A stretch of 64,000 bases of DNA from Gordoniibacillus kamchatkensis (lineage in GTDB: Bacteria > Bacillota > Bacilli > Paenibacillales > NBRC-103111): positions 23,595 through 87,594 of the forward strand of contig NZ_JXAK01000029.1 of assembly GCF_000829455.1 (NCBI RefSeq), written 5' to 3'. The position numbers were made by a program, and so were the translations under genes. Below the pieces are notes generated by a model. It was given only the letters and a program-made list of their open reading frames with translations. It was not told the DNA's origin and made no database searches. Shown here piece after piece: positions 8,255-16,473 of this stretch; the stretch's first letter is position 1; the number at the start of each line of letters is the position of its first letter.

Positions 8255-8437
8255 ATGTCTTTCGTCATTATTTTGCTCGGCGTGCTGCTCAGCGGCTCGC
8301 TGTTCAGCCTGGGTTTCATGTCGCTCGTGAAGAGGCAGCGCTTGCTCGGCGTTGTGTTTATCGTGCTGTCGGTCGTTTTGTTCGTCTCCATGTTCGTTTT
8401 CATCAAGGAAGCGCCGCCGATTCAATCGCTCGACTAA
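8255..8437 (+). CDS. Small two-segment membrane protein
   Basis: 60 residues with two hydrophobic helices (~3-23 and ~30-50) joined by a short basic loop 'VKRQR'. ATG at 8255 follows GAAAGGA by 7 bp. A thioesterase gene starts 29 bp after its stop, so the two are probably one transcript. Function unknown. Confidence 0.7.
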   Translation: MSFVIILLGVLLSGSLFSLGFMSLVKRQRLLGVVFIVLSVVLFVSMFVFIKEAPPIQSLD

Positions 8438-8466
8438 CATGTTTAACGCAGAGGTGAATTGCCGTC

Positions 8467-8940
8467 ATGAACGCAAGCAGCGTCGATTTGTCGCAGTACC
8501 GGTTTTCCTCGCCGGCTAAAGTCCGATTTTGCGAAACGGACGCCAACGGCCATATGAACCACGTTACGGCCGTTATTTACATGGAGCAGGCGCGTACCGA
8601 TTTCCTGCTCGGGCTTGGCCTGTTCGGCCGCGAGCAAGCGGAACGCAGCGGCAACACGTTCGTGCTCGCCGGGCAATCCGTCGCCTACCGGTCGCAAGCG
8701 TATTTCGGCGATCCGATTGATACGTACGTGCGCGTCTCCCGCATCGGCCGCTCGTCGCTCGATATGGAGTATGTGCTGCTCCATCGGCAGACGTCCGCCG
8801 TCATTGCGACGGGCACAAGCACGATGGTTCATTTCGATGTAAAGGAGCAGCGCAGCACGCCGCTCCCCGGCGATTTGGAGGGCCGCATTGCCGCGTTCGA
8901 AGCGTCGCTTCCGCCGGCGAAGCCGAGCGGGACGAGCTAG
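8467..8940 (+). CDS. Acyl-CoA thioesterase, 4HBT hotdog-fold
   Basis: 157 residues with the 4-hydroxybenzoyl-CoA thioesterase pattern: 'VRFCETDANGHMNHVTAVIYMEQARTDF'. This includes the catalytic Asp (D in ETDANGH) and the helix that follows it. The rest fits a single hotdog domain, which acts as a dimer or tetramer on acyl-CoA or acyl-ACP. GAGGTGA lies before the start. The partner substrate is not evident from neighbours. Confidence 0.85.
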   Translation: MNASSVDLSQYRFSSPAKVRFCETDANGHMNHVTAVIYMEQARTDFLLGLGLFGREQAERSGNTFVLAGQSVAYRSQAYFGDPIDTYVRVSRIGRSSLDMEYVLLHRQTSAVIATGTSTMVHFDVKEQRSTPLPGDLEGRIAAFEASLPPAKPSGTS

Positions 8941-8959
8941 GGGCAGCCATTTTCATCCA

Positions 8960-8988
8960 GTGCCAATCTTTCTCTTACTTGCTATAAT
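8960..8988 (+). promoter_or_regulatory. Promoter for the deoxynucleoside kinase gene
   Basis: GTGCCA (8960-8965) and TATAAT (8983-8988) are 17 bp apart. An extended TGn lies just before the -10. Confidence 0.7.
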
Positions 8989-9051
8989 ATATCAGTTGCT
9001 GACATAGTTACATAGGCACATCATCGTTTGGGTGAAGGAGAAAGGGGAAGC

Positions 9052-9714
9052 ATGGCTGTGATCGTTGTCGGGGGTATGATTGGCCTGGGCAAAACATCTG
9101 TGGCAACGCTGCTCGGAAAAGCGCTGAACAGCGAAGTGTTTTACGAAAGCGTGGAAGGCAATCCGATATTGCCGCTGTTTTATACGGCTTCGGAGGAAGA
9201 GATCGAGCGCAAGCGGTATCCGTTCCTGCTGCAGCTGTATTTCTTGTCCGCGCGATTCAGTTCGATCAAGCAAGCTTTGGCGAATCGCCGCAATGTGCTC
9301 GATCGAAGCATTTATGAAGATTGGTATTTCGCGAAAGTAAACAAAGAGCTCGGACGCATCAGCGACCTGGAGTTCACGTTGTACGAAAATCTCGCGAACA
9401 ATATGATGGAAGAGCTCGCGGAACTGCCGAAAAAAGCGCCGGACCTGATGGTCTACCTAAAAGGCTCGTTCGAAACGGTGCTGCAGCGCATCGCCTTGCG
9501 CGGCCGCAGCTACGAGCAGGACCCGGCTCTGGTCGAATATTACCGCACCCTCTGGTCCGGGTATGACGATTGGGTCATGAACTACTATGACGCTTCCGAC
9601 GTTCTCGTCGTCGACATGGACAAAACCGACGTCGTGAACAACCCGGACGACGCCAAGCGGCTCGTCGCCGATGTGGAAGCGAAGCTTGCGCAGATCGCCG
9701 GCACGCAAGCGTAA
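9052..9714 (+). CDS. Deoxynucleoside kinase (dGK/dCK/dAK family)
   Basis: 220 residues. The P-loop 'VVVGGMIGLGKTSVA' lies at the N-terminus, followed by the substrate motif 'NVLDRSIYEDWYFA' (the DRS element) and a lid region rich in arginine, 'LQRIALRGRSYEQ'. These define the family that phosphorylates deoxyadenosine, deoxyguanosine or deoxycytidine with ATP for salvage. ATG at 9052 is used because GGAGAAAGGGG lies just upstream; the frame stays open for eight codons before it. The gene has its own promoter and terminator. Bacillota often carry two paralogues in tandem (Dck and Dgk); only one is here, so base preference is open. Confidence 0.9.
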   Translation: MAVIVVGGMIGLGKTSVATLLGKALNSEVFYESVEGNPILPLFYTASEEEIERKRYPFLLQLYFLSARFSSIKQALANRRNVLDRSIYEDWYFAKVNKELGRISDLEFTLYENLANNMMEELAELPKKAPDLMVYLKGSFETVLQRIALRGRSYEQDPALVEYYRTLWSGYDDWVMNYYDASDVLVVDMDKTDVVNNPDDAKRLVADVEAKLAQIAGTQA

Positions 9715-9741
9715 CCGGTTTCAAGGCAGCACCCGCTATAA

Positions 9742-9781
9742 TCGCCCGGAATCCCCGTCTGCACGGATTCCGGGCGATTTT
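9742..9781 (+). terminator. Intrinsic terminator after the deoxynucleoside kinase gene
   Basis: A 13-bp perfect stem (TCGCCCGGAATCC / GGATTCCGGGCGA) is followed by TTTT on the plus strand. Confidence 0.9.
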
Positions 9782-9794
9782 GCGTTCGTCCTTG

Positions 9795-10361
9795 TCATCG
9801 TCCGCCTTCGTCTCGTTCTTGCTCCTTAAGAGCAATGGTTCGCGGGGCGCCGCTTGCCGCCAACGCTTCGCCCAGCTGGCGGAAAATCGCCGCCATTTCT
9901 TCCACCTTCATCCGCACGAGCCCGCTTGACGAAGGGGCGACGAACTCGCGCACGCCGGCAACTACCGGCTCGGGCTGAAAGCCCCAGGCGACATTGCGGC
10001 GTCCGCTATATTGTTCGTACACGCCTTTGCCGACGAAGCATACGGCATAGGGCCGGTACGTTTCGATTTTGTGCCGCAGCTCCACCCTTCCCTGCTCGTA
10101 CTCGTCCTTCGTAATCTCGTCAGCCGCCTTGGTCGGGCGCGCCACAATGTTCGTAAATCCGAATCCGAGCTCCAGCAGCGCTGCATCTTCCTCAGGCCTG
10201 TACAAACGCGGCGTTAGCCCAGCGAGATGGAGCAGCTTATAAAAACGGTTGCTCGGATTGGCGTAATGGTGCCCCGTCTCCGCGGAACGCAAGCTCGGGT
10301 TATAGCCGACGAACAGAACGCGCAGCCCTTCGCGCAAATGATCCGGTACTTCGGGCAGCAT
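9795..10361 (-). CDS. mug: Mismatch-specific uracil/thymine-DNA glycosylase (Mug-like)
   Basis: 188 residues. Motif A 'VLFVGYNPSLRSAETGHHYANPSNRFYKLL' corresponds to the GINPG-type active-site loop, with N as the catalytic residue in this family. Motif B is 'VAPSSSGLVRM', the NPSGLSR-type minor-groove loop. It removes uracil or thymine from G:U / G:T mismatches in base-excision repair. It is monocistronic and convergent with the kinase gene, from which it is separated by a terminator. The exact base range (uracil versus hypoxanthine) cannot be read from the sequence. Confidence 0.85.
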   Translation of the reverse strand: MLPEVPDHLREGLRVLFVGYNPSLRSAETGHHYANPSNRFYKLLHLAGLTPRLYRPEEDAALLELGFGFTNIVARPTKAADEITKDEYEQGRVELRHKIETYRPYAVCFVGKGVYEQYSGRRNVAWGFQPEPVVAGVREFVAPSSSGLVRMKVEEMAAIFRQLGEALAASGAPRTIALKEQERDEGGR

Positions 10362-10455
10362 TTTGGCCCCCTCCTTCTATTTCCTCTGGTGCATCTTGGC
10401 TCTATGTTCTACAATATATGAGATACATACGCAAAATGCCGGGAGTGCTGACTGC

Positions 10456-11775
10456 ATGGATGCCGTACGCGCGATGCTCAGAACCAATGTGAAGAACAAC
10501 TTGCTGAACGGAATCGCATGGTCGATCGGCTTCAACTTCGTGACCCCGTTTATTCCGGTGCTCGCCGGCAAGCTTGGGGCGACGAACACCCATTTCGCTA
10601 TGCTCTCCTCAATCCCCGCCTTGCTGACGATTATCGTCACGCTGCCGGCGTCGTACGCGCTTGACCGGTTTCGGCGGCAGAAGCCGATCGTCGCCGGTCT
10701 CATTTTGTTCAGCCGGCTTTGCTACTTGCTGATGGCTTTCATTCCGCTGCTCAAGCTCTCTCCGATCGAAGCGCTCATCGCCCTTGTCGGCGTTTACACG
10801 GCGACAAATTCCGTCATCAGCGTCGCCTATCAATCGATGATGGGCGAAATAATCCCTGTGTCGAACCGCAACCGCGTTTTCGCGCAGCGCAATATGTGGA
10901 CCGGTTTCACCGGAATGGCCGTAGCGCTTGTGGCCGGTTGGGGCATCGACGAGCTGCCTTATCCTTACGGCTATCAGGCGGCTTTCCTGCTCGGTTTCGC
11001 CTCGTCGCTTGCCGAAACGTGGTACTTCTACAAGCTGCGCATTCCGAGCGAGGAGCGCCCCGTTTCTGTTGCCGCGCTGGCCCCTGCCGCAAAAGCCGGG
11101 CCGATCGCCGCGCCTGCAGGCGAAATGCCGGCCCGCCCGGGCAAACCGGCGTTGCTGCAGCGATTTTCTCACGGCGCAGGCAAGCCGTTTTACCTGTTTT
11201 GCTTGAGTGCGATTGTGTTCATTTTTGCCTGGCAGGCGGCGTGGCCCGTATACAATAAAGTCAAGGTAGTCACCCTGCAAGCGTCCAATTCTTGGATGAG
11301 CATCGATGCCGTTGTCGGCGCGGTCGGATCCATGCTTTCCTTTCCGCTGTGGGCGAGGCTTGCCGACCGCAAAAGCAACGGCTACGTGCTGTTTCTCTCG
11401 GCGCTGCTGCTGGCGACTAGCCCCTTCAATTGGATTTACGTCCCGTCCATGGTATGGGTATGCATCTACGATTTTGTCGGCGGCATCGCGACAGCCGGCT
11501 TCAATCAGTCGATTTTCAACCGTCTGCTCGAGCTCGTGCCGACAGATGGCCGCCAGCGGGCTATCGCGCTTTATACGACGGTGTCGCAAGTGTCAGCCAT
11601 CTTTGCGCCGATTGTCGGCATGCAGCTGTACAGCCATATGCCGTATGCGGGCTGTATGGCTCTTCTGGGCGTCACGCGCGTCATTGGCTCCCTATGTTTC
11701 CTGCTCATCCTGCTGCCTATCCCGGTTCTGCTGGGCAAGAGAAAAGCGGCGAACCGCAAATCGATGCACGGCTAA
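10456..11775 (+). CDS. Major facilitator superfamily transporter
   Basis: 439 residues with about twelve membrane segments split by a central Ala/Pro-rich cytoplasmic loop (~residues 200-235). 'YALDRFRRQKPIVAG' after the second segment is the loop 2-3 MFS signature, and 'LADRKSNGYVLFL' is its copy in the second half. The start ATG (10456) has GGGAG 10 bp upstream; a longer frame without a site exists. Substrate unknown. The arrangement resembles drug/nucleoside-type efflux MFS proteins of Paenibacillus. Confidence 0.85.
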   Translation: MDAVRAMLRTNVKNNLLNGIAWSIGFNFVTPFIPVLAGKLGATNTHFAMLSSIPALLTIIVTLPASYALDRFRRQKPIVAGLILFSRLCYLLMAFIPLLKLSPIEALIALVGVYTATNSVISVAYQSMMGEIIPVSNRNRVFAQRNMWTGFTGMAVALVAGWGIDELPYPYGYQAAFLLGFASSLAETWYFYKLRIPSEERPVSVAALAPAAKAGPIAAPAGEMPARPGKPALLQRFSHGAGKPFYLFCLSAIVFIFAWQAAWPVYNKVKVVTLQASNSWMSIDAVVGAVGSMLSFPLWARLADRKSNGYVLFLSALLLATSPFNWIYVPSMVWVCIYDFVGGIATAGFNQSIFNRLLELVPTDGRQRAIALYTTVSQVSAIFAPIVGMQLYSHMPYAGCMALLGVTRVIGSLCFLLILLPIPVLLGKRKAANRKSMHG

Positions 11776-11778
11776 TGG

Positions 11779-11826
11779 AAAAAAGAGGTCCGCTCCGCAC
11801 CGTGTGCGGCGTCGCGGCCTCTTTTT
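11779..11826. terminator. Bidirectional terminator between MFS and the convergent unit
   Basis: AAAAAGAGGtCCGC pairs with GCGGcCTCTTTTT. A- and T-runs on both flanks allow use from either side. Confidence 0.85.
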
Positions 11827-11833
11827 GTATGAT

Positions 11834-12232
11834 CTACTCCGTCTGCACGATGTGCATGCCCGCATACTCGGTAATGAGCGCCAGCAAGTCGGGCAGCACC
11901 GGCATAATGAATTGCGCGCGGCCGAGCTGGAAAATGCCGCTGCGGTTATGCACCGTCGCTTCCCGCACGAAAAACTTGTAATGCTGAGGGCCGACGGCCA
12001 CCGTTAAAATTTCGCTTTCGGCGCGTCCCCGGCCTGAGAACGTCATCGTCTGCGCTCCCTTCACCTCGAACGGGACGATGCCGGTAATGTCGGCCAGCTT
12101 GACATGATAATTGACATGAGGCTTTTGCAGCACGAACTCTTTCGTCGAGACGGTCAGCCCGAATTCATGTTTCTTGTGCGACATTTTCAGTTCGCCTTCG
12201 AGCGCCTTGATCCGGATAAAATTTTCGTTCAT
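11834..12232 (-). CDS. Conserved hypothetical protein
   Basis: 132 residues starting MNENFIRIKALEG. ATG at 12230-12232 lies 6 bp after GGGGAGGA. It is predicted to be rich in beta strands ('HEFGLTVSTKEFVLQKPHVNYHVKLADITGIVPF'), reminiscent of PH-like small proteins, with no membrane segment. It is the last gene of a unit with bdbC and bdbD, 20 bp after bdbC. A link to thiol oxidation is not indicated by any cysteine: the protein has none. Confidence 0.7.
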   Translation of the reverse strand: MNENFIRIKALEGELKMSHKKHEFGLTVSTKEFVLQKPHVNYHVKLADITGIVPFEVKGAQTMTFSGRGRAESEILTVAVGPQHYKFFVREATVHNRSGIFQLGRAQFIMPVLPDLLALITEYAGMHIVQTE

Positions 12233-12252
12233 GCCGCTTCCTCCCCGTCGCT

Positions 12253-12660
12253 TTAGTTTTCGTCCGGCTCGCGTCTCGCCATTGCCAGGAAAACGATGAT
12301 GAGCGCAAAAGCCGTCAGCGCCATCATCGGGATCGTCACGAATCCGTCCAAATAGTCGCGGTTGCAAGGGACGCCTACGGTGCACGGAGCCAGCCTCGCC
12401 AGCGCCGGGATTTTTTGCTCCAGCGTGTGATAGAGCGCGATAGCGCCGCCGATGACGGCGAGCGGCAGCGTGTACGGGATAATGCCCCGTTCCCCGCGGT
12501 AGGCGGCAATGCCAAGCAGGAGCGGCAGCGGGTACATGCAAATGCGCTGCAGCCAGCACAGCTTGCACGGCTCGAAGCCGCGAATTTCGCTAAAATACAA
12601 GCTGCCGAGCATAGCGACGACGGATACGACCCAAGCGAAGTAAAGCCCGTAGCGGCGCAT
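12253..12660 (-). CDS. bdbC: Disulfide bond formation protein, DsbB/BdbC family
   Basis: 135 residues with four membrane segments. Two periplasm-side cysteine pairs are visible: CKLC after the first segment, and 'APCTVGVPC' in the second external loop. This is the DsbB/BdbC layout that reoxidises a thiol oxidase using quinone. ATG at 12658-12660 is preferred, with GGGGTGA 9 bp upstream. The frame begins earlier, at a GTG overlapping the bdbD stop. Pairing with bdbD just upstream gives a complete extracytoplasmic disulfide-forming system. Confidence 0.92.
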   Translation of the reverse strand: MRRYGLYFAWVVSVVAMLGSLYFSEIRGFEPCKLCWLQRICMYPLPLLLGIAAYRGERGIIPYTLPLAVIGGAIALYHTLEQKIPALARLAPCTVGVPCNRDYLDGFVTIPMMALTAFALIIVFLAMARREPDEN

Positions 12661-12677
12661 CACGCTATTCACCCCGC

Positions 12678-13412
12678 TCACTTCGCTTTCTTCTGCTGCT
12701 CGATCAGCGACTTGAGCGCATTGTAATCGGAGAATTGTTCAAACTTAACGCCGTTAACAAACAGCGTCGGCGTGCTGTTGACCCCGTTGGACTCCCCGGA
12801 GCTGTACTGCTTGTCCACTTCCGCCTTGTACGTCTTGTTGTCGATATCTTTCCGGAGCTGATCCAGGTTGAGTCCGAGCTTCGCCTTGTCGGCGATGTCG
12901 ACGAGCACGTCGGGCGTAGCCCACGTTTTCTTCTCGTCCTGCTGATATTTGTAAATCAGGTCGTAGTACGTCCAAAACGCGTCGTTGTTTTGATGATACA
13001 CCGCTTGCGCCGCGTAAGCCGCCGTTAACGAATCGGGACCGATAAACGGAAAATTGCTGAAATACAGGGCGACTTCGCCGGTGTCGATGTAGTCCTTCTT
13101 CAAGCTGGGGTATACGTTTTGGCTGAAATACCGGCACGACGGGCATTTGAAATCGCCGTACTCGATAATTTTGACGGGTGCGTCGGCTTTGCCGATGACC
13201 GGCATATGCTCCGTCGAAATGTTCGCTTTCGCCGCCGAGCCGCCGGCGTTGCTGCCAGGCCGCGCAAACGCGACGAGCGCTGCAATCGCGACGACGACCG
13301 CCGCCGTAATCCAGATCAGCCTCTGCATTTGTTTGCGCTGCCGCTGCTCTTCGATTTTTTTGCGTTCGCCGTAGCTTAATTTCGGTTTCCCCTGCTGCTT
13401 TTTGTTGCCCAC
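12678..13412 (-). CDS. bdbD: Membrane-anchored thiol-disulfide oxidoreductase, BdbD/DsbA type
   Basis: 244 residues. A basic N-terminus precedes one membrane anchor (~30-50), then a thioredoxin/DsbA domain. That domain has active site CPSC in 'YGDFKCPSCRYFSQ' and the cis-Pro loop 'NSTPTLFVNG'. A large helical insertion separates them, as in DsbA. It oxidises exported proteins and is recharged by BdbC. The start is GTG (13410-13412) behind AGGAGAGGGG. The stop overlaps the open frame of bdbC, indicating coupled translation. Confidence 0.92.
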   Translation of the reverse strand: MGNKKQQGKPKLSYGERKKIEEQRQRKQMQRLIWITAAVVVAIAALVAFARPGSNAGGSAAKANISTEHMPVIGKADAPVKIIEYGDFKCPSCRYFSQNVYPSLKKDYIDTGEVALYFSNFPFIGPDSLTAAYAAQAVYHQNNDAFWTYYDLIYKYQQDEKKTWATPDVLVDIADKAKLGLNLDQLRKDIDNKTYKAEVDKQYSSGESNGVNSTPTLFVNGVKFEQFSDYNALKSLIEQQKKAK

Positions 13413-13445
13413 TTCGTCTTCCCCTCTCCTGGAATTTCCTTGCAG

Positions 13446-13470
13446 GAAAAAAGCTCCTTATGCGGAGCTT
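13446..13470 (-). terminator. Intrinsic terminator after the dinB-like gene
   Basis: AAGCTCC / GGAGCTT stem with a 6-base loop and TTTTTT on the minus strand. Confidence 0.85.
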
Positions 13471-13480
13471 CGCGCCTTGC

Positions 13481-13960
13481 TTATGCCCGCTGCCCGGAAA
13501 TCGCCTTGCGCAAGCCGCCGATGGCGCCCTGATGCAGTCCTTCGTGATACAAGCTGTGCAGCAAAATTTGCCCGATCGTCGCCAGCTCGAAGCCGAGCCG
13601 GACAAACGGCTTCTTCACCTGCTCCGCCAACCGGTCGCCGAGGTGTTCCCGAACGTAAGCCGGCTGCGCAGCGAGGCGCTCTTTGATCTCGGCCAGGCTC
13701 GGCGGCTGAACCGTCCATTCGGACGGGCGCGTCCTGCTGCCGAACAGCTTCAAGTAAGACGCCGGCAGCTGAGGCTGCATACCGGCGAAATTGACAGCCA
13801 GCTGCTCTTGCGTAATGAGAATGTGGCCGAGATTCCAACGAATCGTGTTCGGGAAGCCGTCCGGCTGCACGTCGGCCTGCGCTTCGTCGAGCGTATCGAA
13901 AACGGCCAGCGTAATGGCGCGCACCAGATCGACGTGCACGAGCAGCTGATCGCGGTTCAT
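13481..13960 (-). CDS. DinB-family protein (four-helix bundle, metal-binding type)
   Basis: 159 residues. Family hallmarks are the N-terminal helix with 'RAITLAVFDTLDEAQADVQPDG', 'WNLGHILITQEQLA' (first metal-ligand His), and 'LLHSLYHEGLHQGAI' (second and third His). DinB/YfiT-like proteins form zinc- or nickel-binding bundles, often thiol-S-transferase-like; the reaction here is unknown. The ATG overlaps the sigma-factor stop (ATGA) and GGGATGG lies upstream, so it is translationally coupled to the sigW-like gene, where an anti-sigma factor would normally be found. Confidence 0.85.
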   Translation of the reverse strand: MNRDQLLVHVDLVRAITLAVFDTLDEAQADVQPDGFPNTIRWNLGHILITQEQLAVNFAGMQPQLPASYLKLFGSRTRPSEWTVQPPSLAEIKERLAAQPAYVREHLGDRLAEQVKKPFVRLGFELATIGQILLHSLYHEGLHQGAIGGLRKAISGQRA

Positions 13961-14562
13961 GCCAGCACCATCCCGCAAAGAACATGACGATGCTGACCGT
14001 GAACATGCGGCCCATTTTTGCGCAGCTGTTCGCGGCCGCGGTGCAGCCTGCTCTTTACTGTCGTTACCGGCATGCCGAGCAGCTCGCTGATTTCCTGCAG
14101 CGACAGCTCGTGCAAATAGTACAGCGTCACGACTTGCTTGTACTTATCGGACAGCTTGTCGATCACTTTGCGCATTTGCTCTTGCAACTCGCTTAACAGG
14201 ATGCGGCTCTCCGGCGAAGCGTCGACGCTGGAGAGCTTGTCGTAAAACGGCTTCTCCAGATCGCCCGTCAGCCCGGCGTCGAGCGAATGGTCGACTTTCT
14301 TTTTGCGCAGCAGGTCGATGCACAAGTTTTTGCCGATGCGGTATATCCATGTCGAAAATTTCTGGTTTTCGTCGTAATGATTCAAATTCAAGTAAACGCG
14401 CATAAACGTCTCCTGCACGATGTCTTCGGATTCGTGGAGGTCGTGCAGCATCCGGTACGCGAGCCGGTGCAGCTTATCCTTATACAAATTGACCAGTTCC
14501 CTGAACGCCGCCCGGTCCCCGGTCCGCGACATCTGCACGAGCTGAACTTCGGCTACATTCAT
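13957..14562 (-). CDS. sigW: ECF RNA polymerase sigma factor, SigW-like
   Basis: 201 residues. Region 2 contains 'LAYRMLHDLHESEDIVQETFMRVYLNL' and 'FSTWIYRIGKNLCIDLLRKKK'. Region 4 contains 'LSDKYKQVVTLYYLHELSLQEISELLGMPVTTVKSRLHRGREQLRK'. These match SigW, the cell-envelope-stress sigma factor of Bacillus. The C-terminus continues past the usual end with a short His/Cys-containing tail, 'HVHGQHRHVLCGMVLA'. Start ATG has GGAGGG upstream. No RsiW-type anti-sigma gene follows; a DinB protein does. Divergent from a site-2 protease gene, a fitting but separate partner for sigma-factor control. Confidence 0.88.
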   Translation of the reverse strand: MNVAEVQLVQMSRTGDRAAFRELVNLYKDKLHRLAYRMLHDLHESEDIVQETFMRVYLNLNHYDENQKFSTWIYRIGKNLCIDLLRKKKVDHSLDAGLTGDLEKPFYDKLSSVDASPESRILLSELQEQMRKVIDKLSDKYKQVVTLYYLHELSLQEISELLGMPVTTVKSRLHRGREQLRKNGPHVHGQHRHVLCGMVLA

Positions 14563-14677
14563 GACAATCCCTCCGTCATCGGGTTCTTCCTGTAACCCTC
14601 ATCATATCATGTTTCCGGCGCTTTTGCGACCAAGGCGCCGCTTGCTGCGTATATAACTAAAGGGGAGGTAGTTCTCA

Positions 14678-15738
14678 TTGGGGAGCAAACGGAATACAGA
14701 CACGAAGAAGTGGGCGATTTCCGCCTTCTTTCTGTTTATCATTACGAAGCTGAAAGGGCTTTTCGTCCTGTTCAAATTCAGCAAAATCGGCGGCACGCTG
14801 CTCACGATGCTGCTGTCGATCGGCGCGTATGCGATCATGTCGCCGCTCTGGTTTGCGGTCGGTTTCGTCGTCCTCATACTCATTCATGAGCTTGGCCACA
14901 GCATTGCCGCCAAACAAAAAGGGCTGCCGGTGTCGGCACCGATCTTCATCCCGTTCATTGGCGCGCTCATCAACATGAAGCGCCATCCGCGCGACGCCGT
15001 CACCGAAGCGTACATCGCCTTCGGCGCCCGCTGCTCGGCTCGCTCGGAGCTGCGGCATTTTTGGCGATCGGCCAGTGGTCGGGCAGCAAGCTGATGATCA
15101 GTTTGGCGCACACCGGATTTTTACTTAACCTCATTAATTTGTTGCCGATCCATCCGCTCGACGGCGGCCGCATCGCTACGGCGGTGACGCGCTGGCTATG
15201 GCTCGTTGGTCTTATCGGCGGACTGCTTGTCATTTACGACCTCGGCAGCTGGCTGTTTTTGCTGATTTGGGCGATGTTCGCCTGGGATTTGTTCCAGAAG
15301 TACGTATGGAAGCGGCATAAGCCTGGGCAGGCGGTGGCGCATGTGTATTCGCTTTCCGTGCCTTATGATGAAATATTGGCACAGGGGCTGCCGCTTCCGG
15401 GCGAGCGGCACCGCCGCGACTTGCCGTTCGCCACGTGGTCCGACCTGGACGGCAAACAAAGGCTGCGCATAACGTGGGAAGGGTATTTGCCCGAAGCGAC
15501 GCTGGAGCTTCCCGGCCAAGGGCTCGTGAGGCGCGTGGAGACGATCGGATCGGGCCGCGACGATGCTGCCCGCAAATTATCGATCCATGTCCGCGTCGAG
15601 TGGGTGCCGCACGTGAACGACGCTTACTATGACGTGCCGGTCCGCACCCGCTGGGGTTACGGGGCGGCCTACGCCCTGCTCGCTGCGGCGCTGGGCGTGC
15701 TGCTGTATGCGACAAAGCACATGCTTTTGCCCGTATAA
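14678..15738 (+). pseudogene. Site-2-protease (M50) family membrane metallopeptidase, frameshifted
   Basis: The start is TTG (14678) with AGGGGAGG upstream. Membrane segments surround the zinc motif HELGH in 'LILIHELGHSIAAKQKG'. After 'AYIAFG' (about 15024) the frame breaks. Restoring one G gives 'GGPLLGSLGAAAFLAIGQWSG' and continues through the third-ligand motif 'HPLDGGRI' to the stop at 15738. Intact length would be about 353 residues, with a C-terminal soluble domain and a last membrane helix. M50 proteases cut membrane-embedded anti-sigma factors or signal peptides. The break is most simply a one-base loss (see findings). Confidence 0.85.
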
Positions 15739-15793
15739 AAAAGGCCATCCGTCCCCGCTGCGCATTCAGCGCCGGGAGCGGATGGCCTTTTTT
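15737..15793. terminator. Bidirectional terminator
   Basis: AAAAAAGGCCATCCG pairs with CGGATGGCCTTTTTT around a 27-base loop region. Confidence 0.85.
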
Positions 15794-15903
15794 ACCGAAT
15801 CGGAAAGTATAAGCTTCCTAGAGCAGTTCCCTGATTCGGCAAGAAGCTATCTCCTCACGCAGGGGTCATGCATCGTGGAAAGGTATCCGAATAATAGCTT
15901 TTC

Positions 15904-16473
15904 TTACTTGCCGTGATAATTATAGCATGTGGCGATATGGTCGTTGACCATGCCGGTCGCCTGCATGAACGCGTAGCATATCGTCGAGCCGACGAATTTG
16001 AAGCCGCGCTTTTTCAAATCCTTGCTCATCCGGTCCGACTCCGGCGTCGCGGCCGGCACTTCGCCGAGGCTCGTCCAACGGTTCAGTATCGGCTCGCCGC
16101 CGACGAAGCTCCAGATGTAGCCGGAGAACGATCCGAACTGCTCCTTCACCCGCAGGAACGCTTTGGCGTTGCCGATGACTGCCTGCACTTTAAGCCGGTT
16201 GCGCACGATCCCTTCGTCCTGCAGCAGCCGCTCTACGTCGCTCTCGCCATATTGCGCCACGATTTCCGGATCGAACCCGGCGAAAGCGCGGCGGTAGTTG
16301 TCCCTTTTTTTCAAAATCGTGTACCAGCTGAGCCCCGCTTGCGCGCCTTCCAGACTCAGCATTTCGAACAGCTTGTTGTCGTCGCGAACCGGAACGCCCC
16401 ACTCTTCGTCATGGTAACGAAGGTAGAGCGGATCTTCATTCACCCAGCCGCAGCGCTGCCGCTCCTCAGTCAT
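15904..16473 (-). CDS. tag: DNA-3-methyladenine glycosylase I
   Basis: 189 residues covering the whole family. 'RCGWVNEDPLYLRYHDEEWGVPVRDD' supplies the first zinc ligands (Cys, His) and the EWG base-recognition segment. 'EGAQAGLSWYTILKKRDNYRRAF' is the helix-hairpin-helix core. 'MVNDHIATCYNYH' near the end gives the remaining zinc His and Cys. It excises 3-methyladenine from alkylated DNA. Its ATG overlaps the stop of the upstream ABC ATPase (ATGA), so the two are translated together. Confidence 0.93.
   Translation of the reverse strand: MTEERQRCGWVNEDPLYLRYHDEEWGVPVRDDNKLFEMLSLEGAQAGLSWYTILKKRDNYRRAFAGFDPEIVAQYGESDVERLLQDEGIVRNRLKVQAVIGNAKAFLRVKEQFGSFSGYIWSFVGGEPILNRWTSLGEVPAATPESDRMSKDLKKRGFKFVGSTICYAFMQATGMVNDHIATCYNYHGK

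Noticed and set aside
10609..11589. A 326-codon frame antisense to the MFS transporter
   Set aside because: Composition is that of a complementary shadow of a membrane protein gene (Arg/Gln-rich); no start signals.
12233..12568. N-terminal extension of the 132-residue hypothetical gene into the bdbC region
   Set aside because: It would read bdbC in a wrong frame; a good ribosome site precedes the internal ATG at 12232.
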